A stretch of DNA of 15,651 nt from Lachnoclostridium sp. UBA7482 (GTDB lineage Bacteria; Bacillota; Clostridia; Lachnospirales; Lachnospiraceae): the NCBI GenBank assembly GCA_002479645.1, contig DLOO01000010.1, forward strand, positions 42,208 through 57,858. The letters run 5' to 3'. Below, one piece after another: positions 6,539 through 13,960 of the stretch. The notes under the pieces are model-generated. The model was not told the origin of the DNA, ran no database searches, and saw only the letters and a program-made list of their open reading frames with translations. The position numbers were made by a program, and so were the translations under genes. How positions within the stretch are numbered: position 1 is the first letter of the stretch; each line of letters starts with the position of its first letter.

Positions 6539-7216
6539 ATGAATTCAGGCAGCAAAGGAACATGCAGCGCGGTAGTCTTTGATATGGACGGCGTCATCTT
6601 TGACTCGGAACGTCTGGTTATGGAAGGCTGGAAAATCATCGCTGAAAAATACGGTTATAAAGATATGGAGCAGGTATTTTACCGGTGCATCGGCGTCAAT
6701 ACCGCAGGGACGAAAGAAATCGTGCTTGCGCATTACGGGCAGGATTTCCCTTATGACGAATACAAAAAAGAAACCTCGCGGTGGTTTCATGAGCGATATG
6801 ACAATGGCAGATTGCCGTTAAAGAAAGGCGTTCGGGAGATTTTAGCATATATGAAGCAAGCCGGCGTGCCGGTGGCGTTGGCGTCCTCGACGAGAGAGGC
6901 GGTTGTTCGGCAGGAACTCAGTGATGCCGGGCTTTTGGAATACTTTGCGCGAGTGGTTGGCGGTGATATGGTGGAGCGAAGCAAGCCGGCGCCGGACATT
7001 TTTCTGAGAGCCTGCGAGGAACTGGGAGTTGAACCAAAAGAGGCGATTGCGATTGAGGATTCCTTTAACGGGATTCGGGCAGCCGACGCCGCAGGAATGA
7101 TGCCGGTTATGGTTCCGGATCTGCTTCCGCCGGATGAGGAAATGAGGCAGCGGGCATTTCGCATTTTTGAGGATTTGACGCAGGTGCGGCAGTGGCTGGC
7201 TTCTGAGGTGTTTTAA
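6539..7216 (+). CDS. HAD-superfamily hydrolase, subfamily IA (beta-phosphoglucomutase-like)
   Basis: A 225-residue cytosolic phosphatase or phosphomutase. Motif I is VFDMDGVIFDSE (13-24) with nucleophile Asp15 and acid/base Asp17. A helical cap follows (about 25-95), then motif II SSTRE (116-120), motif III Lys149 in RSKPAPDIF, and motif IV IEDSFNG (172-178). The 'SKPAPDIF..A' and 'EDS.NGI.AA.AAGM' strings are typical of beta-phosphoglucomutase and PgmB/YcjU-like enzymes, but the substrate cannot be fixed. The frame is open from 6416, but that part lies over the efp terminator. ATG 6539 has AGGAG about eight bases upstream. It appears to be monocistronic or cotranscribed with the membrane protein gene. 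Confidence 0.9.
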   Translation: MNSGSKGTCSAVVFDMDGVIFDSERLVMEGWKIIAEKYGYKDMEQVFYRCIGVNTAGTKEIVLAHYGQDFPYDEYKKETSRWFHERYDNGRLPLKKGVREILAYMKQAGVPVALASSTREAVVRQELSDAGLLEYFARVVGGDMVERSKPAPDIFLRACEELGVEPKEAIAIEDSFNGIRAADAAGMMPVMVPDLLPPDEEMRQRAFRIFEDLTQVRQWLASEVF

Positions 7217-7237
7217 TCAACAGAAAAGCCCTGGAAG

Positions 7238-7246
7238 TGATATAAT
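7238..7246 (+). promoter_or_regulatory. Extended -10 promoter before the membrane-protein gene
   Basis: TGATATAAT (7238-7246) is a perfect extended -10 (TGN then TATAAT). No good -35 is visible 17 bases upstream. The start codon of the next gene is about 30 bases away. Confidence 0.5.
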
Positions 7247-7278
7247 ATTAGAAATTATATACCATGAAATAAGCGGGG

Positions 7279-8019
7279 GTGAATGATATAAAGTATGTGG
7301 AGGCAGCTATTAATTTGCTGGGAATGGCGATCGTATTTGTTATATGCATCTTAAGCAAAACGCCTACTGTAATCGGCAGTCCTGTTGCTGTAGGTATCCT
7401 AGTAATTCTTTGGTGCTTTTGGAGGAGAGGAGTATTGTTGTATGCGGGGAGGGAAGTCCTTTATATTTTCTTCGCGTATGCGTTTGCTTCTGAGCAATGG
7501 GGAGAAAATTCATGGAGATACTACTTGCCGGTAGTTCTTTTTATCATGACTTTGGCGCCTTTTTTCATCTGCGCAGGGAAGTCGTCGAAAAAAACAGAAG
7601 AAAAGACATCGGTTTGGACAATTGCTTCCTTCGTCCTCTCGTTGATAGTATTGGGACTGAATAGTTTCCTTTCTTATCTGATTACCTGTCACGCAGATTC
7701 GGAAGGTTTTTTTGAAGGGGAAACATATCTAATTCCGATTCTGATTATGACGGCAGTGCTGGCGACGGTAAGTTCGATATTTAAGGGATGGGAAATCCGG
7801 GTTATTTGCATGGTGTTGTCGTTATGGGCAATAATCACTATTCTGGATGTACCTTTCAACGGTCATAGGCTTGTGTTCGATCAGGCGGGAGCATTGAGCG
7901 GTAACACAATAACGATGGCAAATCGGTGTGTTGCTTTATGTGTTTTGACTATGATAGTGTTCCTTTTGATGAATGGAATTCTTCTTTACAAGGGGGCTAT
8001 AAAGAAAAGAATAGATTAG
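7279..8019 (+). CDS. Unrecognised polytopic membrane protein
   Basis: A protein of about 246 residues that I do not recognise. It has seven or eight likely membrane helices: about 9-25, 33-48, 50-70, 82-98, 113-135, 148-165, 171-187 and a last one near 212-234. A short charged loop, KSSKKTEEK (101-109), splits it in the middle, and the C-terminus is basic (KGAIKKRID). There are no obvious catalytic or transport motifs. The start is uncertain: GTG 7279 abuts the ribosome-binding-like GGGGGTGA at 7275-7282, so initiation at GTG 7297 or at a nearby rare codon is possible. It is more AT-rich than its neighbours and sits alone between a promoter and a terminator, as expected for an accessory gene. 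Confidence 0.7.
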   Translation: MNDIKYVEAAINLLGMAIVFVICILSKTPTVIGSPVAVGILVILWCFWRRGVLLYAGREVLYIFFAYAFASEQWGENSWRYYLPVVLFIMTLAPFFICAGKSSKKTEEKTSVWTIASFVLSLIVLGLNSFLSYLITCHADSEGFFEGETYLIPILIMTAVLATVSSIFKGWEIRVICMVLSLWAIITILDVPFNGHRLVFDQAGALSGNTITMANRCVALCVLTMIVFLLMNGILLYKGAIKKRID

Positions 8020-8041
8020 AATAAAATAGAAAAGAATAGCA

Positions 8042-8092
8042 AAAGAGCGTGTGGAAAATGAAAAATCATTTTTTGCACGCTCTTTGTTTTTT
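8042..8092. terminator. Bidirectional terminator between the membrane-protein gene and aroE
   Basis: AAAGAGCGTG (8042-8051) pairs with CACGCTCTTT (8076-8085), and an inner AAAATGA/TCATTTT stem extends the hairpin. GTTTTTT follows on the plus strand, and a T-rich tail follows on the minus strand. It lies between two convergent genes and touches the aroE stop codon. Confidence 0.85.
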
Positions 8093-8843
8093 ACATCAAT
8101 TCCTTATAAATCCTATCCGCAGCTTCCGGCGGCAGGCTGTCTTGGAAGAAGAGTTCGGAGGCTTTCCTGGCCTGCAGGACAAGCATCCGGAGTCCGTTAA
8201 CGGCGGTCACGCCCATAGCGGCGGCATCGCTCAGAAAGCGGGTCATGGGAGGATTGTAAATCAGGTCGCAGACGGCAGTCAGCTTCCTGTAAGGCGTCAG
8301 GTCAATCGGCGTAGCGTCGCATTTGGGGTACATACCGACCGGGCTGGTGTTGATGATGATATCAGCGTCAGCGTGAAGGGCAGCAGCCTCTTCATAAGTG
8401 ATGCAGCCTTCCTGAGGACGGTATTTGACGGTGATGACCGTACCGGCCTTCTGATCCTCTAAAACTGCCAGAACTGCCTTGGCTGCGCCGCCGTTTCCGA
8501 GTACCAGTACCTTCTTTCCTGCGACGTCAATACCGTTTTCTGTCAGAGTTTCCGCAAATCCATAGTAGTCTGTGTTGTAGCCCCACAGGGTTTTGTCGCG
8601 GTTGACAATGGTATTGACTGCACCGATTCGTGCAGCTGCCGGGTCTATATGATCCAGGTAAGGGATAACATCCCGCTTATAAGGAATCGTTACATTGATT
8701 CCGAGAAAATCCCGCTTCTCCATAAAAACAGGGAATTCTTCCCGGCTCAACTCCTGCAGATCGTAGGATTCTTCCCGCATTGCCTCATGTATCACCTTGG
8801 AATAACTGTGTCCGAGCTTTTCTCCGATTAGTCCGTATTTCAT
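8091..8843 (-). CDS. aroE: Shikimate dehydrogenase
   Basis: A 250-residue enzyme, a little short for AroE (usually about 270-290). It reduces 3-dehydroshikimate to shikimate with NADPH, the fourth step of the shikimate pathway. GHSYS (11-15) binds the substrate, NVTIPYK (50-56) carries the catalytic Lys56, and YNTDYYG (89-95) carries Asp92. The nucleotide-binding loop is GNGGAAK (116-122), and INTSPVGMYP (164-173) and VNGLRMLVLQA follow. The start has AAGAGGT upstream. It stands alone and faces the opposite way from aroK and aroQ, which lie 3-4 kb upstream. It is divergent from the spoIIIA operon. Confidence 0.95.
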   Translation of the reverse strand: MKYGLIGEKLGHSYSKVIHEAMREESYDLQELSREEFPVFMEKRDFLGINVTIPYKRDVIPYLDHIDPAAARIGAVNTIVNRDKTLWGYNTDYYGFAETLTENGIDVAGKKVLVLGNGGAAKAVLAVLEDQKAGTVITVKYRPQEGCITYEEAAALHADADIIINTSPVGMYPKCDATPIDLTPYRKLTAVCDLIYNPPMTRFLSDAAAMGVTAVNGLRMLVLQARKASELFFQDSLPPEAADRIYKELM

Positions 8844-8916
8844 TTACTTTACCTCTTGCTTTCGTCCCGCCGGTTTCGGAAAATGCCGGAAAACGACGGA
8901 GACGGTATTTACGGAT

Positions 8917-8945
8917 AGCATATTTCATTGCGATAAAAAATGCAA
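8917..8945 (-). promoter_or_regulatory. Weak candidate promoter for aroE
   Basis: On the minus strand, TTGCAT (8945-8940), a 17-base spacer and TATGCT (8922-8917). The -35 matches only at TTG, so this is a candidate only. An inverted repeat CATTGC/GCAATG (8926-8931 and 8942-8947) overlaps it. Confidence 0.3.
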
Positions 8946-8955
8946 TGTATTTTTG

Positions 8956-8984
8956 TAATAATTTCCGATGCAAGTCCATATATT
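8956..8984 (+). promoter_or_regulatory. Candidate sigma-E promoter of the spoIIIA operon
   Basis: TAATAAT (8956-8962) matches the sigma-E -35 consensus KMATATT at 6 of 7 positions. After 14 bases, CATATATT (8977-8984) matches the -10 consensus CATACAnT with one mismatch. Both the spacing and the location, about 29 bases before the spoIIIAA ATG, fit. In Bacillus subtilis spoIIIA is under sigma-E in the mother cell, so the assignment agrees with known biology. Confidence 0.6.
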
Positions 8985-9012
8985 GAAAGCAGAAAGGAGG
9001 TTTTGGCCGCCG

Positions 9013-9930
9013 ATGAAGGACAAGGAGTTGTTTTTTCGGGTGTTCCCGAAGGAGTTGAGAGAGGCGCTGATGGCGGTGGCTCCGGATTTTCGCAAATTGC
9101 AGGAGATTCGTCTGCGTGCGTGCCTGCCTGTTCTTTTTACCTATGATAACGAGGAGTGGTTCCTCGGACAATCCGGCGGGCAGATTCGTACCGGAGAGCG
9201 GGCATGGATGATGACGGGAGAGGCGCTTAAGGAAATCCTTGCATTTCTCAGCAACTATTCCGTCTATGCGGTGGAGCAGGATTTGCGGCAGGGGTTTTTG
9301 ACGATGCCGGGAGGTCACCGTGTGGGCGTCTGCGGCAAGCTTGTCCGGGAGAACGGGCAGCCGCGGAGCCTCCGGGAAATCAGTTCCATGAATTTCCGTG
9401 TGGCGCACAGCTATCCGGGATGCGCGGGCGAGGTGGTAGGCCGTCTTTCGCTTCTGACAAAGCCGGGAAATGTTCTGCTGGTATCGCCGCCCGGATGCGG
9501 CAAAACAACGATGCTGCGAGACATCATTCGTATGTTGTCCGAAGGCGGGCAAACGGTCGGCGTAGTGGACGAGCGTTCGGAAATTGCGGCGTCCTATCAG
9601 GGCGTCCGCGGGCAGAATCTCGGACCACGGACAGATGTGCTGGATGCAACGCCCAAGGTACTCGGAATGCAAATGCTTCTGCGTTCGATGGCTCCGGATT
9701 ACATCGCTGTGGATGAAATCGGCGGAGACGAGGATGTGCGGGAACTGCGAAACGCCATGCACAGCGGGTGTCATTTGGTGGTAACGTGCCACGGCTCCGA
9801 TAAGGCGGAGCTGCTGCAAAAACGGAACATTGGCGGGATGATTTCCGACGGCTGCTTTCAGGGAATCGTGTATTTGTCAAGGCGAAACGGAGTCGGAACG
9901 ATCGAGGGGGTTGAACGGATTGCTGGGTAA
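9013..9930 (+). CDS. spoIIIAA: Stage III sporulation protein AA (ATPase)
   Basis: A 305-residue P-loop ATPase related to secretion ATPases, thought to power the SpoIIIA-SpoIIQ channel from the mother-cell side. Walker A is PPGCGKTT (159-166) and Walker B is AVDEIGGDED (232-241) with Asp234 and Glu235. Other conserved pieces are VVDERSEIAASYQG (184-197) and GHRVGVCGK (101-109). The length is normal for the family. The frame opens at 8968, but ATG 9013 is preferred because AGGAGG (8995-9000) precedes it and the upstream part would overlap the promoter. The gap of 12 bases is rather long. It is the first gene of an eight-gene operon, and its end overlaps spoIIIAB. Confidence 0.96.
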   Translation: MKDKELFFRVFPKELREALMAVAPDFRKLQEIRLRACLPVLFTYDNEEWFLGQSGGQIRTGERAWMMTGEALKEILAFLSNYSVYAVEQDLRQGFLTMPGGHRVGVCGKLVRENGQPRSLREISSMNFRVAHSYPGCAGEVVGRLSLLTKPGNVLLVSPPGCGKTTMLRDIIRMLSEGGQTVGVVDERSEIAASYQGVRGQNLGPRTDVLDATPKVLGMQMLLRSMAPDYIAVDEIGGDEDVRELRNAMHSGCHLVVTCHGSDKAELLQKRNIGGMISDGCFQGIVYLSRRNGVGTIEGVERIAG

Positions 9931-10441
9931 AATTGTCGGAAGTATGTTGGTAATTGTGGCCTGCGGCGGAGGCGGTATCCTGATAGGACAACAGATGCGC
10001 AGGCGTTACGATACGCTGTCGGAGGGGCGACGTGCCGTCCAGCTTTTGCAGGCACAGATTCGCACGGAGGGAAGCAGTCTGCCGGAGGCTCTTCGCGAGA
10101 CCGGGGAGCATTGCGGGGGAATCTACAAAGAGATGTTTCGGGAGCTGTCCTCGGAGATGCTTTTGTTTCGCGGGGAACCCGTCAGATCTCTATGGGGAGA
10201 GGTCGCAGAGAGGCATTTGACAGAGCCGTACCTCAAGGAAGAGGATGCGGCGCAGTTTGTCTTATTGGGCGAGCAGCTTGGTATGACGGACCGCAAAATG
10301 CAGGAAACGATTTTGGAACGGTATTTGGAATATACCGATCATGAACTTGCGGAATTGCTTACGGAAATGAAGGACAAGACCCGGCTTTATCGGAATCTGG
10401 GCTTTTTGTTCGGGACATTTGTGACAATTCTGCTGCTTTAG
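9920..10441 (+). CDS. spoIIIAB: Stage III sporulation protein AB
   Basis: About 173 residues, close to the usual length. There is an N-terminal membrane helix (about 3-22) and a C-terminal one (about 155-173), with a helical cytosolic part between. SpoIIIAB resembles GspF-type secretion platform proteins and is needed for the forespore channel. The start is assigned to TTG 9920 because GAGGGGG (9904-9910) is nine bases before it and the N-terminus (LGKIVGSMLVIVA) then aligns with the family. TTG 9911 directly touches the ribosome binding site and is less likely. It overlaps the end of spoIIIAA by 11 bases, which suggests coupled translation. Confidence 0.93.
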   Translation: MLGKIVGSMLVIVACGGGGILIGQQMRRRYDTLSEGRRAVQLLQAQIRTEGSSLPEALRETGEHCGGIYKEMFRELSSEMLLFRGEPVRSLWGEVAERHLTEPYLKEEDAAQFVLLGEQLGMTDRKMQETILERYLEYTDHELAELLTEMKDKTRLYRNLGFLFGTFVTILLL

Positions 10442-10448
10442 GAGCGAT

Positions 10449-10643
10449 ATGGATATCTATCTCATTTTTAAGATTGCCGCAGTAGGAATTATCGTATCTG
10501 TGGTAGGGCAGATTCTGAAAGCCTCGGGGAGAGAGGAGCAGGCATTTCTGGCGGGTCTGGCCGGGCTCATTCTGGTGTTGACGTGGGTTGTGCCTTACAT
10601 AGCGGATTTGTTTCAAATGATTAATAACCTGTTTCAATGGTGA
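10449..10643 (+). CDS. spoIIIAC: Stage III sporulation protein AC
   Basis: A small 64-residue membrane protein with two predicted helices, about 6-22 and 32-50, and the typical string QILKASGREEQAFL between them. It is a minor channel component of the SpoIIIA complex in the outer forespore membrane. GGAG (10441-10444) precedes the ATG. The gene begins seven bases after the spoIIIAB stop. Confidence 0.95.
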   Translation: MDIYLIFKIAAVGIIVSVVGQILKASGREEQAFLAGLAGLILVLTWVVPYIADLFQMINNLFQW

Positions 10644-10706
10644 GAAAGTCGGGCGGAAGCAGGAGAGAACGAAAGGACTGTGGAATCCGGCGGGGCGGAG
10701 GATAGT

Positions 10707-11087
10707 ATGGAGAAAATCATCGGAATTGCAATTCTTACGGTCGTAGGCTCTCAGCTTGTGAAAAAGCAGGCGGGAGAGATTGCATTACTGCTGTCCATTG
10801 CAGCCGCTGTGTTTGTGGGGCTTTGGAGCGTTGACCGGCTGCAATATGTTGTGGCGGCTCTTTCGGGGCTCTTTGCGGAGGTGGGGCTGTATGAAGGATA
10901 CGGTCAAATCCTCATGAAAATTGTGGGACTGGCCTACATCGGGGAACTCGGGAGCGCGCTTTGCAAGGATGCCGGGTGCCAGGCTTTGGCAGAGCAAATC
11001 GGAATAGCGGCCAAATTCAGCATTCTCTCTGTAAGCATTCCTGTGTTTTTGCAGCTTGTGGAGGTGATGGGGCAGTTTGGGCAATAA
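10707..11087 (+). CDS. spoIIIAD: Stage III sporulation protein AD
   Basis: A 126-residue membrane protein with three or four helices. It begins MEKIIGIAILTVVGSQLVKKQ, and GLAYIGELGSALCKDAG (about 74-90) is characteristic of the family. It belongs to the SpoIIIA channel with SpoIIIAC. A GTG at 10680 is in frame, but ATG 10707 with GGAGGA a few bases upstream fits the family start. The 63-base gap before it is the largest inside the first part of the operon and holds nothing obvious. It overlaps spoIIIAE by 11 bases. Confidence 0.95.
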   Translation: MEKIIGIAILTVVGSQLVKKQAGEIALLLSIAAAVFVGLWSVDRLQYVVAALSGLFAEVGLYEGYGQILMKIVGLAYIGELGSALCKDAGCQALAEQIGIAAKFSILSVSIPVFLQLVEVMGQFGQ

Positions 11088-12231
11088 AAAATGGGTTTGG
11101 TACATAGGTTTATTGACGGTCATTTTTGTCGGGAAGCTGCATCTGGTCTGCGCCGAGGAAGAAGACAAGGGCATGGAGTATGTGGAGCAGTTCTCGGATT
11201 ATCTGGATTACAGTGAGCTGGACAATCTGTTAAGCGATGAAGAGACGCTGGAGGGGAAGAGCTTTTCGGGATATGTGAGGGATCTGCTCCTGGGGGATGC
11301 GACACTGTCGGTTAGCAGTATTTTGCGGTTAATCGGCAATCAGCTGCTTGGCTGCTTTCGGACGGATATCGGGTTCTTTCGCCGATTATTGCTTCTGGCA
11401 GCAGTTTCGTCTCTTTTTTCTGTCATGGCGATGTCGTTTCAGAACGCACAGGTGGCGCAGACCGGCTTTCTGGTTGTGTTCTTCTTTCTGTACATCCTTT
11501 TGCTGAAAAGCTATTTGGAGGCGGCGTCCGTCGCGCAAAATGCGGTAAATACAATTCTGGGCTTCATGCGGCTTCTGGTGCCGGTGTATCTGGCGACCAT
11601 AACCTTCTGTACCGGAATCACGACGGCGACCGGATTTTATCAGATATACATTACGTTAATTACCATGTGCCAAAGCATCCTCGTGACGGTTTTCTTTCCG
11701 CTGTGTAATCTATACGTCATGCTTGGCATGGGCGGGCAGCTCGCATCGGAAAATTATCTTTCGGGCTTTACCGGATTGGTCAAAAAGATTATTCTCTGGG
11801 GCAAAAAGGTGATGCTTGGCATGGCGACCGGTTTTTCGGTGATTCAGGGGATTTTGGCGCCGGGTGTGGATCAGCTGAAACGCAATACCTGGGTCAAATC
11901 CCTTGCGGGGATACCGGGGATCGGCGGACTTTTTTCGGGAGTGACGGAAACCGTCTTCAGTGCGGGTGTTGTCATAAAAAATGCAGTCGGCGCGGCGGGG
12001 ATTCTGATTTTACTGCTGCTTTGCATTCGGCCGCTGGTTCAGTTATTTGCGTATATGCTGTTGTTTCGCGTTGTCGGGGCCTGTGCGCAGCTTTATGCGG
12101 ATAAGAAAATTGCCGCGTGCATTATGGAAACAGCGGAAGCCATTGAACTTCTTTTGGGGCTTGTATTTGCGGCAATGTTGTCTTTTTTTATCGTTATGAT
12201 GGTTTTGGCGGTGACAACCGCGGGGACGTAG
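11077..12231 (+). CDS. spoIIIAE: Stage III sporulation protein AE
   Basis: A 384-residue membrane protein, close to the family length of about 400. A signal peptide (1-26, ending VCA, then acidic EEED) is followed by an extracytoplasmic segment of about 70 residues and then some seven membrane helices. TITFCTGITTATGFYQ and GIQGLPGI-like strings (here SLAGIPGIGGLFSG) are family features. It is a core channel component. The start is TTG 11077: a perfect GGAGGTGAT (11060-11068) lies eight bases before it, and no in-frame ATG is near. The start overlaps the end of spoIIIAD by 11 bases, so translation is probably coupled. Confidence 0.95.
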   Translation: MGNKKWVWYIGLLTVIFVGKLHLVCAEEEDKGMEYVEQFSDYLDYSELDNLLSDEETLEGKSFSGYVRDLLLGDATLSVSSILRLIGNQLLGCFRTDIGFFRRLLLLAAVSSLFSVMAMSFQNAQVAQTGFLVVFFFLYILLLKSYLEAASVAQNAVNTILGFMRLLVPVYLATITFCTGITTATGFYQIYITLITMCQSILVTVFFPLCNLYVMLGMGGQLASENYLSGFTGLVKKIILWGKKVMLGMATGFSVIQGILAPGVDQLKRNTWVKSLAGIPGIGGLFSGVTETVFSAGVVIKNAVGAAGILILLLLCIRPLVQLFAYMLLFRVVGACAQLYADKKIAACIMETAEAIELLLGLVFAAMLSFFIVMMVLAVTTAGT

Positions 12232-12233
12232 GG

Positions 12234-12710
12234 ATGGAAGCATTTCAGGAGTGGATTTATCGGATTTTGTATCTTGTGGTTTTTCTGAATATGGTTGTGG
12301 CGCTTGTACATAAGGAAAGCTACGGCAAATACCTGCGGATTGTAGCGGGATGGCTGCTCACGCTGTATGTCATGGTGCCTCTGCTGGATTTTTTCGGAAA
12401 TGGTGCGATGGCATGGCCGGAGTTTTCCGTGACAGGGGAAGAGGAGGAGGCGGATTCGGCAGAATTTGACGCATGTATGCAGTCCTTTTACGAACAGGGG
12501 CTTGAGAGGCAATTACTCCGCTTTATCCGAAGTAAAGAATATGAACCTGTTGCCGTGCGTGTGACAATCAGCGGAAAGGAGGAGAATATGTCGATTACGG
12601 GGCTGTATGTTGTGATAAGCGCCGGGCAGGACACTTCTGCACTGAAGGAAATTCTTGTGTCGTATTACCGGATTCCCGAGGACGTAATTAAAGTTACGGT
12701 GCCGCAGTAG
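12234..12710 (+). CDS. spoIIIAF: Stage III sporulation protein AF
   Basis: 158 residues, shorter than the Bacillus subtilis protein (about 206). Two membrane helices lie at about 10-27 and 36-54, followed by an acidic stretch (GEEEEADSAEF) and a C-terminal ring-building-motif-like domain (about 75-158) ending in YRIPEDVIKVTVPQ. It is one of the SpoIIIA subunits expected to form a ring in the intermembrane space. It starts two bases after the spoIIIAE stop and has only a weak ribosome binding site, so translation probably depends on coupling. Confidence 0.92.
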   Translation: MEAFQEWIYRILYLVVFLNMVVALVHKESYGKYLRIVAGWLLTLYVMVPLLDFFGNGAMAWPEFSVTGEEEEADSAEFDACMQSFYEQGLERQLLRFIRSKEYEPVAVRVTISGKEENMSITGLYVVISAGQDTSALKEILVSYYRIPEDVIKVTVPQ

Positions 12711-12745
12711 CATACATCCGGAACCGCGTGGGAAAGGAGGAAAAA

Positions 12746-13120
12746 ATGAAGGAGCTGCTTGCGAAACTGAAGAAAATCGGATACGGAAAACTGGTTCTTC
12801 TGCTTCTGGCGGGAATTACGCTGCTGATGCTGTCCGGTCCGAAGAGCACGCCGAAAAATGAGGCATCTCCCATGCCGACCGTGGCACTGCAAAATAAGAA
12901 AAGCGAGGAACCGGCATACTATGAAAACCGTTTTCGGGAGATGCTCGAGTCCGTGAAGGGAATCGGAAACTGTAAGGTCATGCTGTCGCCGGAACGGGAC
13001 GGGGTGCTGATTGTTACCGAGGGAGCAGACGATGCTTCGATTGTTATGCATATAACGGCTGCTGCGGAAGTAATCTTTGGAATTCCGGCACATAAAGTGA
13101 AGGTTCTGCCATATAATTAG
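12746..13120 (+). CDS. spoIIIAG: Stage III sporulation protein AG, short form
   Basis: Only 124 residues, against about 229 in Bacillus subtilis. One membrane helix (16-30), a short polar linker (31-56), then a compact ring-building domain: YENRFREMLESVKGIGNCKV (59-78), GVLIVTEGADD (86-96), ITAAAEVIFGIPAHKVKVL (103-121). In Bacillus the two strands after the first helix are separated by a long insertion that forms the beta-barrel of the 30-mer ring. Here they are joined by about five residues (SPERD, 81-85). There is no stop codon or shifted frame to suggest a sequencing error. GTG 12728 is in frame, but ATG 12746 has GGAAAGGAGG right before it. Confidence 0.93.
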   Translation: MKELLAKLKKIGYGKLVLLLLAGITLLMLSGPKSTPKNEASPMPTVALQNKKSEEPAYYENRFREMLESVKGIGNCKVMLSPERDGVLIVTEGADDASIVMHITAAAEVIFGIPAHKVKVLPYN

Positions 13121-13145
13121 TAATGAAGTGAGAAGGAGACTAACT

Positions 13146-13859
13146 GTGAAAAAGATTTTGAAGAAAAACCAAATTATTATTGCGGCTCTGGCGGTTATGA
13201 TTGTTGTGGCAGGGTATTTGAATCTGACCCAGAAGGGCTCAAAGGCTGCGGATAAGAAGACCACTCCGACAGAGGCCGCAAGCAATGTGGGAGGTGAGGA
13301 CGGAAAGGACGGCGCAGGGGATTTTGCGGACATCGCGGACGGGAGTATCCCGGTCAGCGACAACGGAAATCTGGTGCTGACGGAAAACAAGAAGCCGAGC
13401 AGTACGCCGGCGGCGGATAAGGATGGGGAGACGACTGAGACGGGAAAAAATCCGAACGATGACACGCCCGGAAATGCCATACTTGCAAGCACAGAGCTTT
13501 CGCCGGATTTCTTTGTGTCAGCCAAACTTTCCAGAGAGCAGACACGCTCGAAAAACAAGGCGACTCTGATGGCAATCGTTCAGGACAAAACGATTAGTGA
13601 CGAACTGAAAAAAGACGCGATGGAAACGCTCGTTGCCATGACGAAAAATGCGGAGAAGGAGGATATCTGCGAATCGCTTCTCGGTGCGCGCGGTTTTGAA
13701 GAAATTGTTGTACATATTGAGAAAGAGGGCGTTAATGTGATTGTGAATGCAGCTACGATTTCCGAACAGGAGCTTGCGCGGATTGAGGACGTCATTATTA
13801 AAGAAACCGGTGTAAAGCTTGACAAGATCGTTGTTCAGCACGCAGTTACCACAGAATAA
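13146..13859 (+). CDS. spoIIIAH: Stage III sporulation protein AH
   Basis: A 237-residue protein. The N-terminus KKILKKNQIIIAALAVMIVVAGYLNLT holds one membrane helix (about 9-24) and is typical of clostridial SpoIIIAH. A low-complexity, acidic, disordered linker (about 30-115) is followed by the YscJ/FliF-like ring-forming domain (about 118-232) ending in AATISEQELARIEDVIIKETGV. SpoIIIAH is made in the mother cell and binds forespore SpoIIQ or its equivalent across the septum. The start is GTG 13146, with AAGGAG (13132-13137) eight bases upstream, rather than the upstream in-frame GTG at 13128. It is the last gene of the operon. No strong terminator follows. Confidence 0.95.
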   Translation: MKKILKKNQIIIAALAVMIVVAGYLNLTQKGSKAADKKTTPTEAASNVGGEDGKDGAGDFADIADGSIPVSDNGNLVLTENKKPSSTPAADKDGETTETGKNPNDDTPGNAILASTELSPDFFVSAKLSREQTRSKNKATLMAIVQDKTISDELKKDAMETLVAMTKNAEKEDICESLLGARGFEEIVVHIEKEGVNVIVNAATISEQELARIEDVIIKETGVKLDKIVVQHAVTTE

Positions 13860-13888
13860 AAAAAACACTTTTATTTCTCCCGGAAATT

Positions 13889-13897
13889 TGCTATAAT
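13889..13897 (+). promoter_or_regulatory. Extended -10 promoter of the Asp23 gene
   Basis: TGCTATAAT (13889-13897) is a perfect extended -10. The -35 region is only T-rich (TTTATT near 13870). The leader of about 55 bases contains a small hairpin, CGGCG/CGCCG (13925-13929 and 13934-13938), before the ribosome binding site. Confidence 0.6.
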
Positions 13898-13960
13898 AAC
13901 TCCGACAGCGAATGTAAATCAATTCGGCGCGTTCGCCGATGGAATACAGGAGGAATAATC

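Noticed and set aside
8785..9819. Long minus-strand open frame of 344 codons opposite spoIIIAA
   Set aside because: It is antisense to a gene with clear SpoIIIAA motifs, and its translation is rich in His, Arg and Gln with no recognisable domain.
12665..13558. Minus-strand open frame of 297 codons opposite spoIIIAG and spoIIIAH
   Set aside because: It overlaps three recognised sporulation genes, and its Ser/Phe-rich translation looks like antisense of low-complexity coding sequence.
13855..13875. AATAAAA/TTTTATT hairpin after spoIIIAH
   Set aside because: The stem is seven A-T pairs only, too weak to call a terminator.
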